A stretch of DNA of 64,000 bases from Litorimonas sp964610115 (GCA_964610115.1 CAZSUW010000002.1:1-64000), one strand, 5' to 3'; counted from the first letter of the stretch, positions 18,701-27,092 are shown. Numbers and translations are program-made. Notes: a model not told the origin generated them from the sequence alone.

Positions 18701-19070
18701 CAGCGCGACCATTGACAACTGTTGAGGACAAATACGGCCCAAGACCCCGAATAGAGACTTCCGTCGCTCCGCCATTTTCGCGGTGAGACGCAACGCCCGT
18801 TATATTTTCTAAAGCTTCACCAATGGAGAGAGCAGGAATGTCGCCAATTTCATCCGCCGACAGACCGTCAACAATCTGCGTGCTTTGACGTTTTAAGTTG
18901 ATAGAGTCCTGAATGACTTGGCGGGAGCCCGTTACGACCACCTCATCATCATCGGCGGATGCGTCTTGCGCAAGTGCTGTATGCGACGAAACGAGCGCTA
19001 GCATTGATGCCCCGAGGGCTGCTGTCGCCTTAAGTTTGGCGCGTGAAAAATGTATCTGCGTAAAACGCAT
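15759..19070 (-). CDS. TonB-dependent receptor of the alginate locus (first)
   Basis: From the ATG at 19070 (GGGGAGA upstream) the product is about 1103 aa with a signal peptide ending in ALAQ, a TonB-box-like DDEVVVTG, a plug domain (IGEALENITGV, then VSIRGLG) and a 22-strand barrel ending in FFGVRGRF. Such large Caulobacterales-type receptors import oligosaccharides across the outer membrane using the TonB/ExbBD energy system. It is the first gene of the series that continues into PL6, PL17, SDR and hydratase, so alginate oligomers are the likely cargo. Two GntR-like motifs and an ACCGGT core lie upstream. Confidence 0.93.
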   Translation of the reverse strand: MRFTQIHFSRAKLKATAALGASMLALVSSHTALAQDASADDDEVVVTGSRQVIQDSINLKRQSTQIVDGLSADEIGDIPALSIGEALENITGVASHRENGGATEVSIRGLGPYLSSTVVNGRAATNGSGDRSVNFSQFPSELMSKLAVFKTQDASQIEGGVAGQIQLETLKPLDFGKQRFQFDLKGNVNPDQLDQEDTEAGDIGYRGTLSYVDQYEVKGLGDVGFSIGVQRSDISQPEAESRQTGPSSASRPACLITDGLPQFTDQTNGGTFTGFSNNPETRDRGDDDCDDFNDRRNPANLDTRGSDVEGVDTSINPDTGLAIDSGTPFVFAPSQRHFRQNDTRDQRDAIFGTLQWQPDDRWDINLDAQWSERTLSERRNDLTFNGGRRNDTSLNIGPGGTTTTLDSLVFTDSGAILRSITDNTIEVQGGDFERKETYLGGGLNVAYEVNDRLTVSADYGYSNTERTEFATEFRIQSDITPVIEFDRRGNNVPVYRLFDEEFDVNDHDNYVDRLRVRVDNDVLRDNTVNALRFDADYELGGNFFTNFEAGVRWSQQDYLELPGGVDSGNPLEANIGRFMFEIENDGELTVNNREVIDDSNEDANPEIEASFLALQDDIVGIIAATNEACRTEFPEGNAFLSSQRSGDLVTNIDDDGTILSSTNSWATFDATCVADTAVASLNGLLGAINAYLTDPDATENSFSSALGAFSATRPELIEESTRTVDVKEETQAFYAMMGYETSFEGLPISGKFGARVVQTDVTATGYRPSLIVNGEPGALSLSRGDLEQFTVEHDYTRILPSAIGIVELSDDKLLRLGAFRAMSRADPADMGAGRIFQSALDDDEEAATVQDLISQVTGNGNPSLDPLMSWNYDIGFEWYPNEDSIFALGVYHKSFQGGFTNVVEQETYLINGEPVTFDVSGLQQVSDETSSLTGFEFTGTHRFSYLPGLFSGLGAKISYNYVDSDFEFEDSRYGDIFEGQADGTFVQTNIGIIDPGGLAGLSEHTLSAQVYYDWGPLDLQVNYKYRDDYFQPFIADGTRLRFVDEVGVWEARASYNVNKNFRLTVEGINLFSEPKNQFGNVRDDLYEVNDYGPRIFFGVRGRF

Positions 19071-19172
19071 TGTAGTCTCCCCTTTAGTTTTCACCAAGAA
19101 CTTGGTTGTTGCCCTAGTCTTGGTATTGGTAGGGTCACATTGTCAATGAATTTGTATGCCAAATTCACTTCA

Positions 19173-19185
19173 CCGGTATGACCAA
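19173..19185. promoter_or_regulatory. Candidate GntR operator upstream of TonB receptor 1
   Basis: CCGGTATGACCAA fits the YYGGW-N3-ACCAA pattern also found at gntR itself and upstream of the second receptor. It lies about 105 nt upstream of the receptor start and 20 nt after the gntR stop. The ACCGGT core overlaps it, so the LacI regulator could also read this stretch; the sequence alone cannot decide. Confidence 0.45.
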
Positions 19186-19204
19186 TCAGGGAGAATGACC
19201 GCAT

Positions 19205-19954
19205 TCACCCCGAATTTGATGTCATGAGATATCGCGAGCGACTCTCAGATGTTTTGCGCCGGATTTCACGATAGGCTTGCTCTTCCGATTCTTTGAGCAG
19301 TTCCTCGATCATACGCGTGAAATGCGCGCGCATAGCCTTACGTGCACCCGCCGCGTCACGCGCCTTTAAGGCCGTTAGAATATCACGATGCTCTCGCTCG
19401 CGTGTTTCCGCGCCATTATCGCACACTGTTTTGTAAACGACTTGGAGCTTCGCCGCCTCTGACCGCATGTTCCAGAGATTTTCGATCGTGTAGATAATTG
19501 CGGAATTATTGGTCGCCTGAGCAATCGTTAGATGAAATAATCGGTCCGCCTCCTCATGCGACAAGGATGATGACACATCAGTGTTAGTCATCGCATGAAT
19601 GTAACCTTCCAACTCCTCCAGAATTTCATCCGTCATCATCGGCGCCGCCAAGGCTGCGGCCTCGGCTTCAAAAAGAGCCCGCGCCTCGGTCAGTTCAAAG
19701 GGCCCCGCTTTTGGCATACCGCGCCCGAGAAGCTTTGATCCATCCTGAACATAGGCTCCAGAGCCTGCGCGGATTTCGATCCGCCCCTGAGCCTGAAGAG
19801 CGATGGCCGCTTCCCTGACTGAGACACGACTCACACCAAATTTTTCGGCTAACTCACGTTCAGCCGGAAGGCGGCTTCCCGGCGGAAACGCCCCAGAGTC
19901 AATGAGCTCCAGAATCTGGTTTGCTACACGATGGAAAAGACGATTATCAGACAT
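19205..19954 (-). CDS. FadR-subfamily GntR transcriptional regulator
   Basis: The ATG at 19954 has GGAG 7 nt upstream and is preferred over the in-frame ATG at 19966. The 249-aa product has a winged-helix GntR domain (LPAERELAEKFGVSRVSVREAAIALQ) followed by an FCD effector domain with metal-type His residues in HEEADRLFHLTIA and later REREHRDILTALK. FCD regulators commonly sense organic acids and sugar acids, often KDG or uronate intermediates. A perfect 8-bp inverted repeat overlaps its own ribosome binding site, and related motifs precede both flanking TonB receptors, so it likely controls itself and alginate uptake. Confidence 0.9.
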   Translation of the reverse strand: MSDNRLFHRVANQILELIDSGAFPPGSRLPAERELAEKFGVSRVSVREAAIALQAQGRIEIRAGSGAYVQDGSKLLGRGMPKAGPFELTEARALFEAEAAALAAPMMTDEILEELEGYIHAMTNTDVSSSLSHEEADRLFHLTIAQATNNSAIIYTIENLWNMRSEAAKLQVVYKTVCDNGAETREREHRDILTALKARDAAGARKAMRAHFTRMIEELLKESEEQAYREIRRKTSESRSRYLMTSNSG

Positions 19955-19962
19955 TTTATTCT

Positions 19963-19983
19963 CCATTTGGACAGACCAAATGG
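19963..19983. promoter_or_regulatory. Operator overlapping the gntR ribosome binding site
   Basis: CCATTTGG-ACAGA-CCAAATGG is a perfect 8-bp inverted repeat with a 5-nt spacer. Its core TTGGACAGACCAA resembles the TGGT-N3-ACCA operators known for FadR-type GntR proteins. It covers the GGAG of gntR, which is consistent with autorepression. Confidence 0.65.
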
Positions 19984-20136
19984 GCCGTAAACCCCATAAT
20001 GTCTATACCAAACAGGAAATGAGAGCAGGAACGCGGCTCGCGACACACACAACCAAGGAATGGGGAACCCCTGTTCACACAACACCTCTGAATCCGCTTC
20101 GTTTGACCGAGCACTCGTACCAACTCATCCATAGTG

Positions 20137-20160
20137 ACTGCGCCCCGATTGGGGCGCAGT
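20137..20160 (-). terminator. Perfect hairpin downstream of TonB receptor 2
   Basis: ACTGCGCCCC and GGGGCGCAGT form a perfect 10-bp stem with a GATT loop just past the receptor stop codon. No T-run follows on the minus strand, so it may act as an mRNA 3-prime stabiliser or a weak terminator before gntR. The rest of the 19984-20167 interval shows no gene. Confidence 0.6.
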
Positions 20161-20167
20161 ATATTTC

Positions 20168-23155
20168 CTAGAAGCGGTAGCTCGCACCGAAGACGACCCG
20201 ACGATCCGGATAACCAACGAAACACAGAGGACCTGTCGCGGATACACAGCGCTGGACAATATTGGACTTCGTCAAATTGACAGCTTCCACACCCACGCTG
20301 AGATTATCCGTCACATCATAAGTTACAGAGCCGTTGAGCTGACCGCGGTCTTCCGTAATGACCGGGAAACTGAAGGTCGAGTTCGTGCTCGCCCCGCCGC
20401 CAAAGTCATTTGTACGGAACGCTTCACGCCATGTGTAACGCACACGAGCCGACAGGCCGTATTTCTCGTAAAATGCCGTCAGGTTGTACGCATTGTTAGA
20501 GAAATCCAACAAGCCCCGCGGAATAGTCACGTCACCTAGAACAGAGAGACCACGACCCGATGTTGTATCAACAACAGATCCACCGCTGAATGTCTGGTGC
20601 GTGTAGTTTGCCAAGAAGCCAAAGCCTGACGCCCAGCCAAAGCCCCCCATGCGATCTTCCCAACCCGACAGATCGTATTGCAGCGCAATTTCGATACCTT
20701 CTTGTGTTGTCGTATCTGAGTCATTGGCGAAAGTTTCTGCATCCACACAAAGGCCCGTTGTATTTGGATCACCAAACTGGTTCGGGATCACGATCGGGTT
20801 GAAAACACCCCCGCCAGGACAGGCGGGATTAGTTTCGCGCACCAGACCGGAGTCAGAAGCCCCCGGGCTTAGCAACGCCCCATCATTGAACTGACCGAAG
20901 ATATTTGTCCGCTTCTTATTGAAGTAGCCAATACTCAAGACCGAAGCCGGCGAGAAATACCAGTCGGCAGAGATATCAAAGGAGTCCACCTCTTCTGGCA
21001 CAAGACCCGGATTACCAATACTCACTGTGGTATTTTCATTCTGAGTGAACGAAGTCGCCGTGTTGATATCACTAAAGTCTGGGCGACGAATATCCGAGCC
21101 ATAACCTGCCCGCAAAACGAGATCTTCATGCGGTGTCGCGATCAAGTTGAAACGCGGCAGGAAGAAATCATACTCACCAGTAGTAGTTTGCTGCGAGCCA
21201 GCGCCTGCCGCTCCGGGCACAAAGACAGTCGATTCGACCGTCGTGTCGAGATAACGGAAACCCGCGTTACCGCGCACCATACCAAAGTCGAAATTCGCCT
21301 GCGCGTAGAACGCATCCGTCGTTTCCTCAACGAGGTATGAGGCCCCCGTATCAACCGTCAGAACCGCTTCTGAATCACATCGGCTACAGAGATCCGCCTG
21401 CTCTGCCGCAATCGCCGCTTCCAAAGTGGAAAGCACACCATCAGGGTCGCTAAAGGCGCGGTCCGGATCAACCAATAGGAAGTTGGCTACGAATAGTTCA
21501 CGACCATCGGCATCGCCAAAATTGCTCGGTCCTGGCACAAGCAGGTCAGCAAAAGCTGTCCCACGCGGACTATCAACCAGGCGACTAAAGCCACCGATAC
21601 GATCATTAATACGCTCAAATTCGCTGGAGGAGTTGTTGTAACGATACCCAACATCGACCGACTTCACGAAATCACCGAAGCCCGTTCCCTCAAGATCATA
21701 AGACAGATCGAAGCGAAGCGCCTCCTCACCATTATCCGTAGAGTTACGAGATACGTCGACCTGATCGAGAACAACGTTAGCCGGATCAAGTAATTGATCG
21801 ACAGTCGGCGCGAAGGGCGAATTGAAATTAATCCCGAATGAAAGCGACTCATTAGACAAGTCATAAACATAAGGAACACAGTTGTCGTTGCTTGTGCTCG
21901 TGTCGCCAGTCGCCGGACCATTCAATGGGCAGTTCGGGTTGATGAAATTCAGCGTCGTGCTCAAGTTAGGATTAAACGTATCTGAGGACGTATTGGCATA
22001 CTCTGCGCGCGCCGTCAGGCGATCTGTGACTTCAAACTCGCCACCCAACGCCAAGACGAGGCTCTCAGTAATGCGGGCTCCTGTATCGCTTGAAAAACGC
22101 AGATTCGGATCATCATCATCGACATCCAGATCTGGCTCCAAGAAGCCCGTCAGAGCCGCTTGTACCGAACCAATACCGACCCCAAAGTCAACCGCTTCAA
22201 AAGATGTAGGCGTCGCGAAAGACCGCAAAGAACTCACACCTGACGCTTGGATACGGTAACTGTCTTGTGCGCGCTCTTGATCGTTGTAAATTGCATCTAA
22301 GTAAAGACGAACGCGGTCAGTCGGCTTCGCCTCTAAGGTTCCGGCCAAGTTAATCGTCTCATAATCGAAATTTTCCTGCTCTTGCAGCAAGAACTGAATA
22401 CCCAAGAATTGTGAGGGATTATCATCCGGACGAACGTCGAGACGGTCACGGTCCGCACGCGGACGGAAAGACACAGATTCTTGTTCCGTGTAACTCCCGC
22501 TGACAACGAAACCAATGCCCGTTCCATCAGCTTGCTCAAAATTCTTACCAAAAGCCCCTGATAGGCGCGGCTTAAGACCTTCTGTGCTCAGGTTACTATC
22601 TTCGAATTGCAAGCGCACGGCCGCCAAAGTATCATCCAGATCGAGCGGACGAATGGTGCGAAGATTAATCGTACCGCCGACAGAGCCCTCAATGGTTGAG
22701 GCCTCCGGAGCCTTAATAACCTCTACGCCCGCAATAATGGCTGGGTTGACGTCTTCAAAGTCGATGCCGCTACGCCCCGACCCCGACCCGACGGTAGAGA
22801 CACCATTAAACTCAACGCGGTTCGCATTCGTACCCCGGATTTGGACACCCGTACCCACACCCGCCGTCCGGGTGATTTGGATACCCGTGATGTTTTCTAG
22901 AACTTCTGCCAAGTTCTGATCAGGGAGCTTACCAATATCCTCCGCCAGAATCACCTCTGTGAGGCTGTCAGCTGTACGTTCCAGCTGCAATGCATTTTCT
23001 AATGACTGGCGAATGCCCGTGGCAATCACTTCATCTTCATTCGCAGCGTCTTGTGCATAGGCCGCGTTGGCCGTGGCCATAGCGAGCAATGACGCCCCGG
23101 CAACCAAGGCGATCGAGCGACGCTTAGATACATTTCGAGTATGATGTGTAGACAT
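20168..23155 (-). CDS. TonB-dependent receptor of the alginate locus (second)
   Basis: This 995-aa receptor has a long signal peptide (basic start, then VAGASLLAMATANAAYAQ), a DEVIATGIRQSLENAL segment typical of Caulobacterales receptors, a plug with LPDQNLAEVLENITGI and VQIRGTN, and a barrel ending in RRVVFGASYRF. It should import oligosaccharides through the outer membrane. It lies upstream of gntR on the same strand and divergent from the TRAP operon, with GntR-like motifs on its side of the 269-nt intergenic region and a LacI operator on the other side. Confidence 0.93.
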   Translation of the reverse strand: MSTHHTRNVSKRRSIALVAGASLLAMATANAAYAQDAANEDEVIATGIRQSLENALQLERTADSLTEVILAEDIGKLPDQNLAEVLENITGIQITRTAGVGTGVQIRGTNANRVEFNGVSTVGSGSGRSGIDFEDVNPAIIAGVEVIKAPEASTIEGSVGGTINLRTIRPLDLDDTLAAVRLQFEDSNLSTEGLKPRLSGAFGKNFEQADGTGIGFVVSGSYTEQESVSFRPRADRDRLDVRPDDNPSQFLGIQFLLQEQENFDYETINLAGTLEAKPTDRVRLYLDAIYNDQERAQDSYRIQASGVSSLRSFATPTSFEAVDFGVGIGSVQAALTGFLEPDLDVDDDDPNLRFSSDTGARITESLVLALGGEFEVTDRLTARAEYANTSSDTFNPNLSTTLNFINPNCPLNGPATGDTSTSNDNCVPYVYDLSNESLSFGINFNSPFAPTVDQLLDPANVVLDQVDVSRNSTDNGEEALRFDLSYDLEGTGFGDFVKSVDVGYRYNNSSSEFERINDRIGGFSRLVDSPRGTAFADLLVPGPSNFGDADGRELFVANFLLVDPDRAFSDPDGVLSTLEAAIAAEQADLCSRCDSEAVLTVDTGASYLVEETTDAFYAQANFDFGMVRGNAGFRYLDTTVESTVFVPGAAGAGSQQTTTGEYDFFLPRFNLIATPHEDLVLRAGYGSDIRRPDFSDINTATSFTQNENTTVSIGNPGLVPEEVDSFDISADWYFSPASVLSIGYFNKKRTNIFGQFNDGALLSPGASDSGLVRETNPACPGGGVFNPIVIPNQFGDPNTTGLCVDAETFANDSDTTTQEGIEIALQYDLSGWEDRMGGFGWASGFGFLANYTHQTFSGGSVVDTTSGRGLSVLGDVTIPRGLLDFSNNAYNLTAFYEKYGLSARVRYTWREAFRTNDFGGGASTNSTFSFPVITEDRGQLNGSVTYDVTDNLSVGVEAVNLTKSNIVQRCVSATGPLCFVGYPDRRVVFGASYRF

Positions 23156-23241
23156 TAAGTTCTCCCCTGTTTTGTCTTTTTCACCTCACAAACCGGAATC
23201 GCAGGTTTTGTCAACCAATCATTTTTACCGATATATCTACT

Positions 23242-23254
23242 TTGGACTAACCAA
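23242..23254. promoter_or_regulatory. Candidate GntR operator upstream of TonB receptor 2
   Basis: TTGGACTAACCAA has the same TTGG-N5-CCAA layout as the site at gntR (TTGGACAGACCAA). A second, shorter copy, TTGGCCACCAA, follows at 23268-23278. Both lie 87-123 nt upstream of the receptor start. Confidence 0.55.
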
Positions 23255-23373
23255 TTGGCATAGGCTATTGGCCACCAAAGAGATTGACAAAAGCTTCCGC
23301 CTCTGGCCTCAAGGACAAAATTTTTGATCAGATCTTCGCTATTTTGTAGATCAATGGCGTAAAATCTGATTTA

Positions 23374-23391
23374 TGACACCGGTTACCATAA
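23374..23391. promoter_or_regulatory. LacI-type operator upstream of the TRAP operon
   Basis: TGACACCGGTTACCATAA has the GACACCGGT core shared with the sites at 9.5, 27.05 and 28.95 kb. It sits 34 nt before the dctP start codon, where repressor binding would block the promoter or the start of transcription. Confidence 0.75.
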
Positions 23392-23424
23392 AAATGGTTT
23401 GGTGCAAGGGGAAGTTAGATTCGA

Positions 23425-24441
23425 ATGAAAATTAATCGGCGATCGGCCATAAACCTCGGCTGCTCCAGCCTCGCTCTTGGCAGTCTCGGCGCGATGTCAG
23501 GCTGCCAGGCCAGCAATACGCGAACACTCCGTACGGCGGATATCTTCCCTGAAGGTTTCCCGACTGTCGTCGGCCTGCAGGCCATGGCCGATGATCTAAT
23601 TGCGCGCTCCGACGGCCGCTTGCGCATGAAGCTCTACCCTGGCGGACAGATGGGCGCAGAGAAGGATGCTGTGGAACTCACCGTGTTTGGAGGGCTGGAC
23701 ATAGTTCGGGTTGCCCTCGCGCCATTTAACACTTTCGTTCCGGAAACACGGGTCCCCGCTCTTCCTTTCATGTTCCGATCCATCCCGCACATGCGCGCGG
23801 CGATGGACGGTGCACCGGGCCAGCACATCCTTGATTCCATGCGCAGCCATGGCCTTGTCGGCCTGGCGTTTTATGATTCTGGCGCGCGGAGTTTCTACAC
23901 GACAGGCCGCCCAATTCTGGAGCCCTCCGACCTGAACGGCATGAAAATTCGGGTTCAGAACTCAGACCTTTATGTCTCGATGATTCGCGCCCTGGGTGGA
24001 AATCCGACACCGATTCCGCTGGGAGAAGTGTATCAGGCGCTCTTGCAAGGCGTGATCGACGGAGCGGAGAATAATTGGCCATCCTATGAATCGTTGCGCC
24101 ATTTCGAGGCCGCCAAGTTTTACAGCCTCACCCGGCATGTTATTTCGCCAGAAGTAGTCGCACTCAGCCTTAAGACCTGGGAAAAGTTGTCCGCAGAGGA
24201 TCAGGAACATGTCATGGCCGCTGCCAAGGCGAGCGTCCCGATCATGCGCACCTCATGGGATGCGCGAGTCAAACGGTCGGAGGAACTTGTGCTCGGTTCC
24301 GAACACAATGTCGAAGTCGCTCAACCGGATTCGTCTCTCTTCCAAGCGCAGGTCCAATCTGTTTGGGGGCAATTCCTCGATAATCCGACACTAATGAAAC
24401 TCTCGGAAGACATCCAAGCGGTACAGGAGGAACCAGCATGA
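23425..24441 (+). CDS. dctP: TRAP transporter substrate-binding protein, DctP family
   Basis: The 338-aa protein begins with a twin-arginine-like NRRSAIN, a hydrophobic stretch and a lipobox ending AMSGC near residue 27, so it is probably a membrane-anchored lipoprotein in the periplasm. The DctP fold is shown by KLYPGGQMGAEKDAVE, the conserved carboxylate-binding arginine in LNGMKIRVQNSDLY and the PLGEVYQALLQGVIDGAENNW block. TRAP systems import carboxylated substrates such as uronates using ion gradients. The operator upstream and the catabolic genes downstream point to a uronate or unsaturated uronate; the substrate is inferred. Overlaps dctQ by 4 nt. Confidence 0.9.
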   Translation: MKINRRSAINLGCSSLALGSLGAMSGCQASNTRTLRTADIFPEGFPTVVGLQAMADDLIARSDGRLRMKLYPGGQMGAEKDAVELTVFGGLDIVRVALAPFNTFVPETRVPALPFMFRSIPHMRAAMDGAPGQHILDSMRSHGLVGLAFYDSGARSFYTTGRPILEPSDLNGMKIRVQNSDLYVSMIRALGGNPTPIPLGEVYQALLQGVIDGAENNWPSYESLRHFEAAKFYSLTRHVISPEVVALSLKTWEKLSAEDQEHVMAAAKASVPIMRTSWDARVKRSEELVLGSEHNVEVAQPDSSLFQAQVQSVWGQFLDNPTLMKLSEDIQAVQEEPA

Positions 24442-24923
24442 CCCGGCTGTCCCAAGCGCTGTCGCGCTTTTCCCTCTTCTTCTCGGCCATCGGCCTGATC
24501 GGGATGACGCTGATCATCACGTGGCAGGTCTTTGCTCGCTATGTGCTTGGCGCATCGCCTGCCTGGGCAGAGCAAGCCTCGCTCCTCCTCATGCTATGGT
24601 TTATCCTGTTTGCCGCCGCAGCCGGTGTGCGCGAAGGCTTCCACATCCAGCTCACCATGCTGCAGGACCGCGCGAAGGAAAAGAACCGACGCCGTATCCG
24701 CGTTTTCTGCAATGCAATCGTCGCCATCTTCGGCCTCTTCATGGCCGTTTTCGGCGTGGAGCTGACGTCTGAGGTCTGGACGCACACTATACCAACGCTC
24801 GGAATATCACGCGGCTGGGCCTATGTCCCCATCGCCTTGTCAGGCGCTTTGACAGCATTTTTCGCCATCGAACAAGCCATCGCCGAAGCGAAAGGCGAGA
24901 CTGTGAGGCCATTATGGAACTGA
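24438..24923 (+). CDS. dctQ: TRAP transporter small permease, DctQ family
   Basis: The 161-aa protein has four predicted transmembrane segments and the family pattern FARYVLGASPAWAEQASLLL followed by RGWAYVPIALSGAL. DctQ partners with DctM in the inner membrane. The start overlaps the dctP stop (ATGA) and its end overlaps dctM by 10 nt, so the three are one translational unit. Confidence 0.92.
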   Translation: MTRLSQALSRFSLFFSAIGLIGMTLIITWQVFARYVLGASPAWAEQASLLLMLWFILFAAAAGVREGFHIQLTMLQDRAKEKNRRRIRVFCNAIVAIFGLFMAVFGVELTSEVWTHTIPTLGISRGWAYVPIALSGALTAFFAIEQAIAEAKGETVRPLWN

Positions 24924-26191
24924 TCTTTCTAGTCGGGCTGCTTTTCTTCTTTCTGTTGATCGGCGTTCCGATCGCCTATTCGCTTGGTGCCGCCTCGCTC
25001 GCGACCTTCCTGCTGCTCGACATTCCCCCTGTCGTGCCATTCCAGCGCATGGCCGCCGGGATGAATATATTCACTCTCATGGCCATTCCGTTCTTCGTCT
25101 TTGCCGGCGACCTGATGGCCCGAACAGGAATTGCCAAACGCCTAATCGATGTCGCCGAAGCCGCCTTCGGGCGAAGTCGAGGCGGATTAGGTCAAGTGGA
25201 TGTCGGGGCGTCTATGATGTTCGGCGCAGTTTCCGGGTCAGCCGTCGCGTCTGTTTCAGCCATGGGCTCGACTTTGATGCCGATGATGAAAGAGAAGGGC
25301 TACGATTCTGATTATGCTGTGAATGTGACCATCACAGCCGCGATCCTCGGCATCTTGATCCCACCATCACACAATATGATCATCTACGCCGCTGCGTCCC
25401 CCGTGAGCGTGTCGGTTGCTGACCTCTTCCTTGCGGGCGTCATACCGGGCATCCTTGCCGGAGCCGCTTTGATGTTCGTGGCGTGGCGCGTTGCGATCAA
25501 ACGCAATTACCCCAAAGGTGAATTCCCCGGCTGGGACAAATTTGCTAGATCCATCCTTGGGGCGATCCCTGGTTTGATGACAGCTTTCATCATCGTCTTC
25601 GGCATCTTGCTCGGCGTCTTCACGCCCACGGAAAGCTCTGCAGTCGCTGTCGCCTATACAATTCTGATTGGCGCGTTTGCCTACCGTACCCTTGGCCCGA
25701 AACGCTTCATGGAAGCTGCCAGTAGCGCGGTCAGAACCACAGCCATGGTGATGCTCATCATCGGTACCGCGTCAATGTTTGGGTGGCTCTTTGCTTTGCT
25801 GGAAGGCCCTGCAGCCCTATCCGCTGGACTCACAGCGTTTTCGGAAAACCCGATCATTGTGATGCTGTTGATCTTGGTGATTTTGCTGATCTTGGGCGCT
25901 TTCATGGATATGGCGCCGCTGATTATTATCACCACGCCGATCTTCTTGCCTGTGGCCATGGATGCCGGTGTTGATCCAGTTCACTTCGGGATTATCATGC
26001 TACTGAACCTAGGGATTGGCCTGGTAACGCCGCCTGTTGGTGCGGTCCTGTTTGTCGGCTGTGCCGTTGGCGGGGCCAAACCGGAAACCGTTGTAAAGAC
26101 GATCTGGCCTTTCTATCTAGCGCTGTTGGTAATCCTGCTCTTTGTGACCTTTGTACCCGCGCTCTCGCTCTGGCTACCCAGCGTGATGTAG
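24914..26191 (+). CDS. dctM: TRAP transporter large permease, DctM family
   Basis: The 425-aa, highly hydrophobic protein has about twelve membrane segments and the family blocks FVFAGDLMARTGIAKRL, GASMMFGAVSGSAVASVSA and ILIPPSHNMIIYA, plus TPPVGAVLFVGCAVGG near the end. It forms the ion-coupled transport channel with DctQ. A strong bidirectional terminator follows. Confidence 0.94.
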   Translation: MELIFLVGLLFFFLLIGVPIAYSLGAASLATFLLLDIPPVVPFQRMAAGMNIFTLMAIPFFVFAGDLMARTGIAKRLIDVAEAAFGRSRGGLGQVDVGASMMFGAVSGSAVASVSAMGSTLMPMMKEKGYDSDYAVNVTITAAILGILIPPSHNMIIYAAASPVSVSVADLFLAGVIPGILAGAALMFVAWRVAIKRNYPKGEFPGWDKFARSILGAIPGLMTAFIIVFGILLGVFTPTESSAVAVAYTILIGAFAYRTLGPKRFMEAASSAVRTTAMVMLIIGTASMFGWLFALLEGPAALSAGLTAFSENPIIVMLLILVILLILGAFMDMAPLIIITTPIFLPVAMDAGVDPVHFGIIMLLNLGIGLVTPPVGAVLFVGCAVGGAKPETVVKTIWPFYLALLVILLFVTFVPALSLWLPSVM

Positions 26192-26211
26192 GCGGAATAC
26201 ATCTTTCCAAA

Positions 26212-26237
26212 AAAATGGCCCCGTGAGGGGCCATTTT
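26212..26237. terminator. Bidirectional terminator between TRAP operon and kduD
   Basis: AAAATGGCCCC-GTGA-GGGGCCATTTT is a perfect 11-bp stem with a 4-nt loop, A-rich on one side and T-rich on the other. It lies between two convergent genes and can end transcripts from both. Confidence 0.9.
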
Positions 26238-26258
26238 CGTTTCAAGCTTATTTATTCT

Positions 26259-27017
26259 CTATCGCGCCAGCCACCCACCATCGACGGGCAGCGTAATCCC
26301 GTGGACATAATCCGACGCTGCAGAACTTAAGAAAACAACTGCCCCACCTAGCTCTTCCGGCTTGCCCCAATGTCCCGCCGGAATACGTCCTAATATTGCT
26401 TTGTTTCGCGTCTCGTCTGCTTGTAGAGCGGCCGTATTATTTGTCGCGAAATAGCCCGGCGCGATCGCATTGGCGTTGACGCCATGCTTGGCCCACTCAT
26501 TGGCCATTAATCGGGTGAGGCCCATCACGCCAGATTTAGATGCCGTATATGAGGCCACCCGAATCCCCCCTTGATAGGACAGCATAGAGGCAATGTTGAT
26601 AATCTTACCCTTAGAGCCGCGCGCAATGCAGTGGTTCACAAAGGCCTGGGAGAGGAAGAACAACGTCTTCAAATTCACGTCCATGACGTCATCCCAGTCA
26701 TCCTCGGAAAAATCGACAGCGTCGTTCCGCCGGATGATGCCGGCATTGTTGACCAGAATATCGACCTGACCCGCATGTTCTATCGCTTTGATGAGCGCGC
26801 CGCGCGCAGCCTCTGTCTTCATCAGGTCTGCGCGAATGTCATAGGCTTCACGCCCCTCTGCCTTGATAAGTTCCAGAGTCTGCGTTGGCGCAGAGCGACC
26901 AACGAGCACAATATCCGCCCCGGCCTTGGCTAGCGCGACGGCCATGCCTTGGCCCAAACCCGTATTCGCACCCGTGACGAGGGCGGTCTTTCCAGAAAGA
27001 TCAAATGGATGGTTCAT
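26259..27017 (-). CDS. kduD: 2-dehydro-3-deoxy-D-gluconate 5-dehydrogenase-like SDR (KduD/DhuD)
   Basis: Starting at the ATG at 27017 (AGAGAG upstream; a longer frame would run into the operator) the product is 252 aa. It has TGANTGLGQGMA, NNAGIIRRNDAVDF and the YTASKSGVMGLTR active-site block of KduD-type SDRs, ending VDGGWLAR. KduD reduces the diketo acid made from 5-keto-4-deoxyuronate to KDG. It is divergent from an RpiB-family gene across a LacI operator, the same enzyme pair that handles unsaturated uronates in streptococci (DhuD/DhuI). Confidence 0.88.
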   Translation of the reverse strand: MNHPFDLSGKTALVTGANTGLGQGMAVALAKAGADIVLVGRSAPTQTLELIKAEGREAYDIRADLMKTEAARGALIKAIEHAGQVDILVNNAGIIRRNDAVDFSEDDWDDVMDVNLKTLFFLSQAFVNHCIARGSKGKIINIASMLSYQGGIRVASYTASKSGVMGLTRLMANEWAKHGVNANAIAPGYFATNNTAALQADETRNKAILGRIPAGHWGKPEELGGAVVFLSSAASDYVHGITLPVDGGWLAR

Positions 27018-27047
27018 AAAACTCTCTTCTACCCTTGCAGCAATAAA

Positions 27048-27062
27048 TGACACCGGTTACCT
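27048..27062. promoter_or_regulatory. LacI-type operator between kduD and the isomerase gene
   Basis: TGACACCGGTTACCT is identical over 14 bases to the site upstream of the TRAP operon. It lies 31 nt from both divergent start codons, so one bound repressor could silence both genes. Confidence 0.78.
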
Positions 27063-27092
27063 GTAGGATGAATTCAGACAAGGGAAAAGTCC

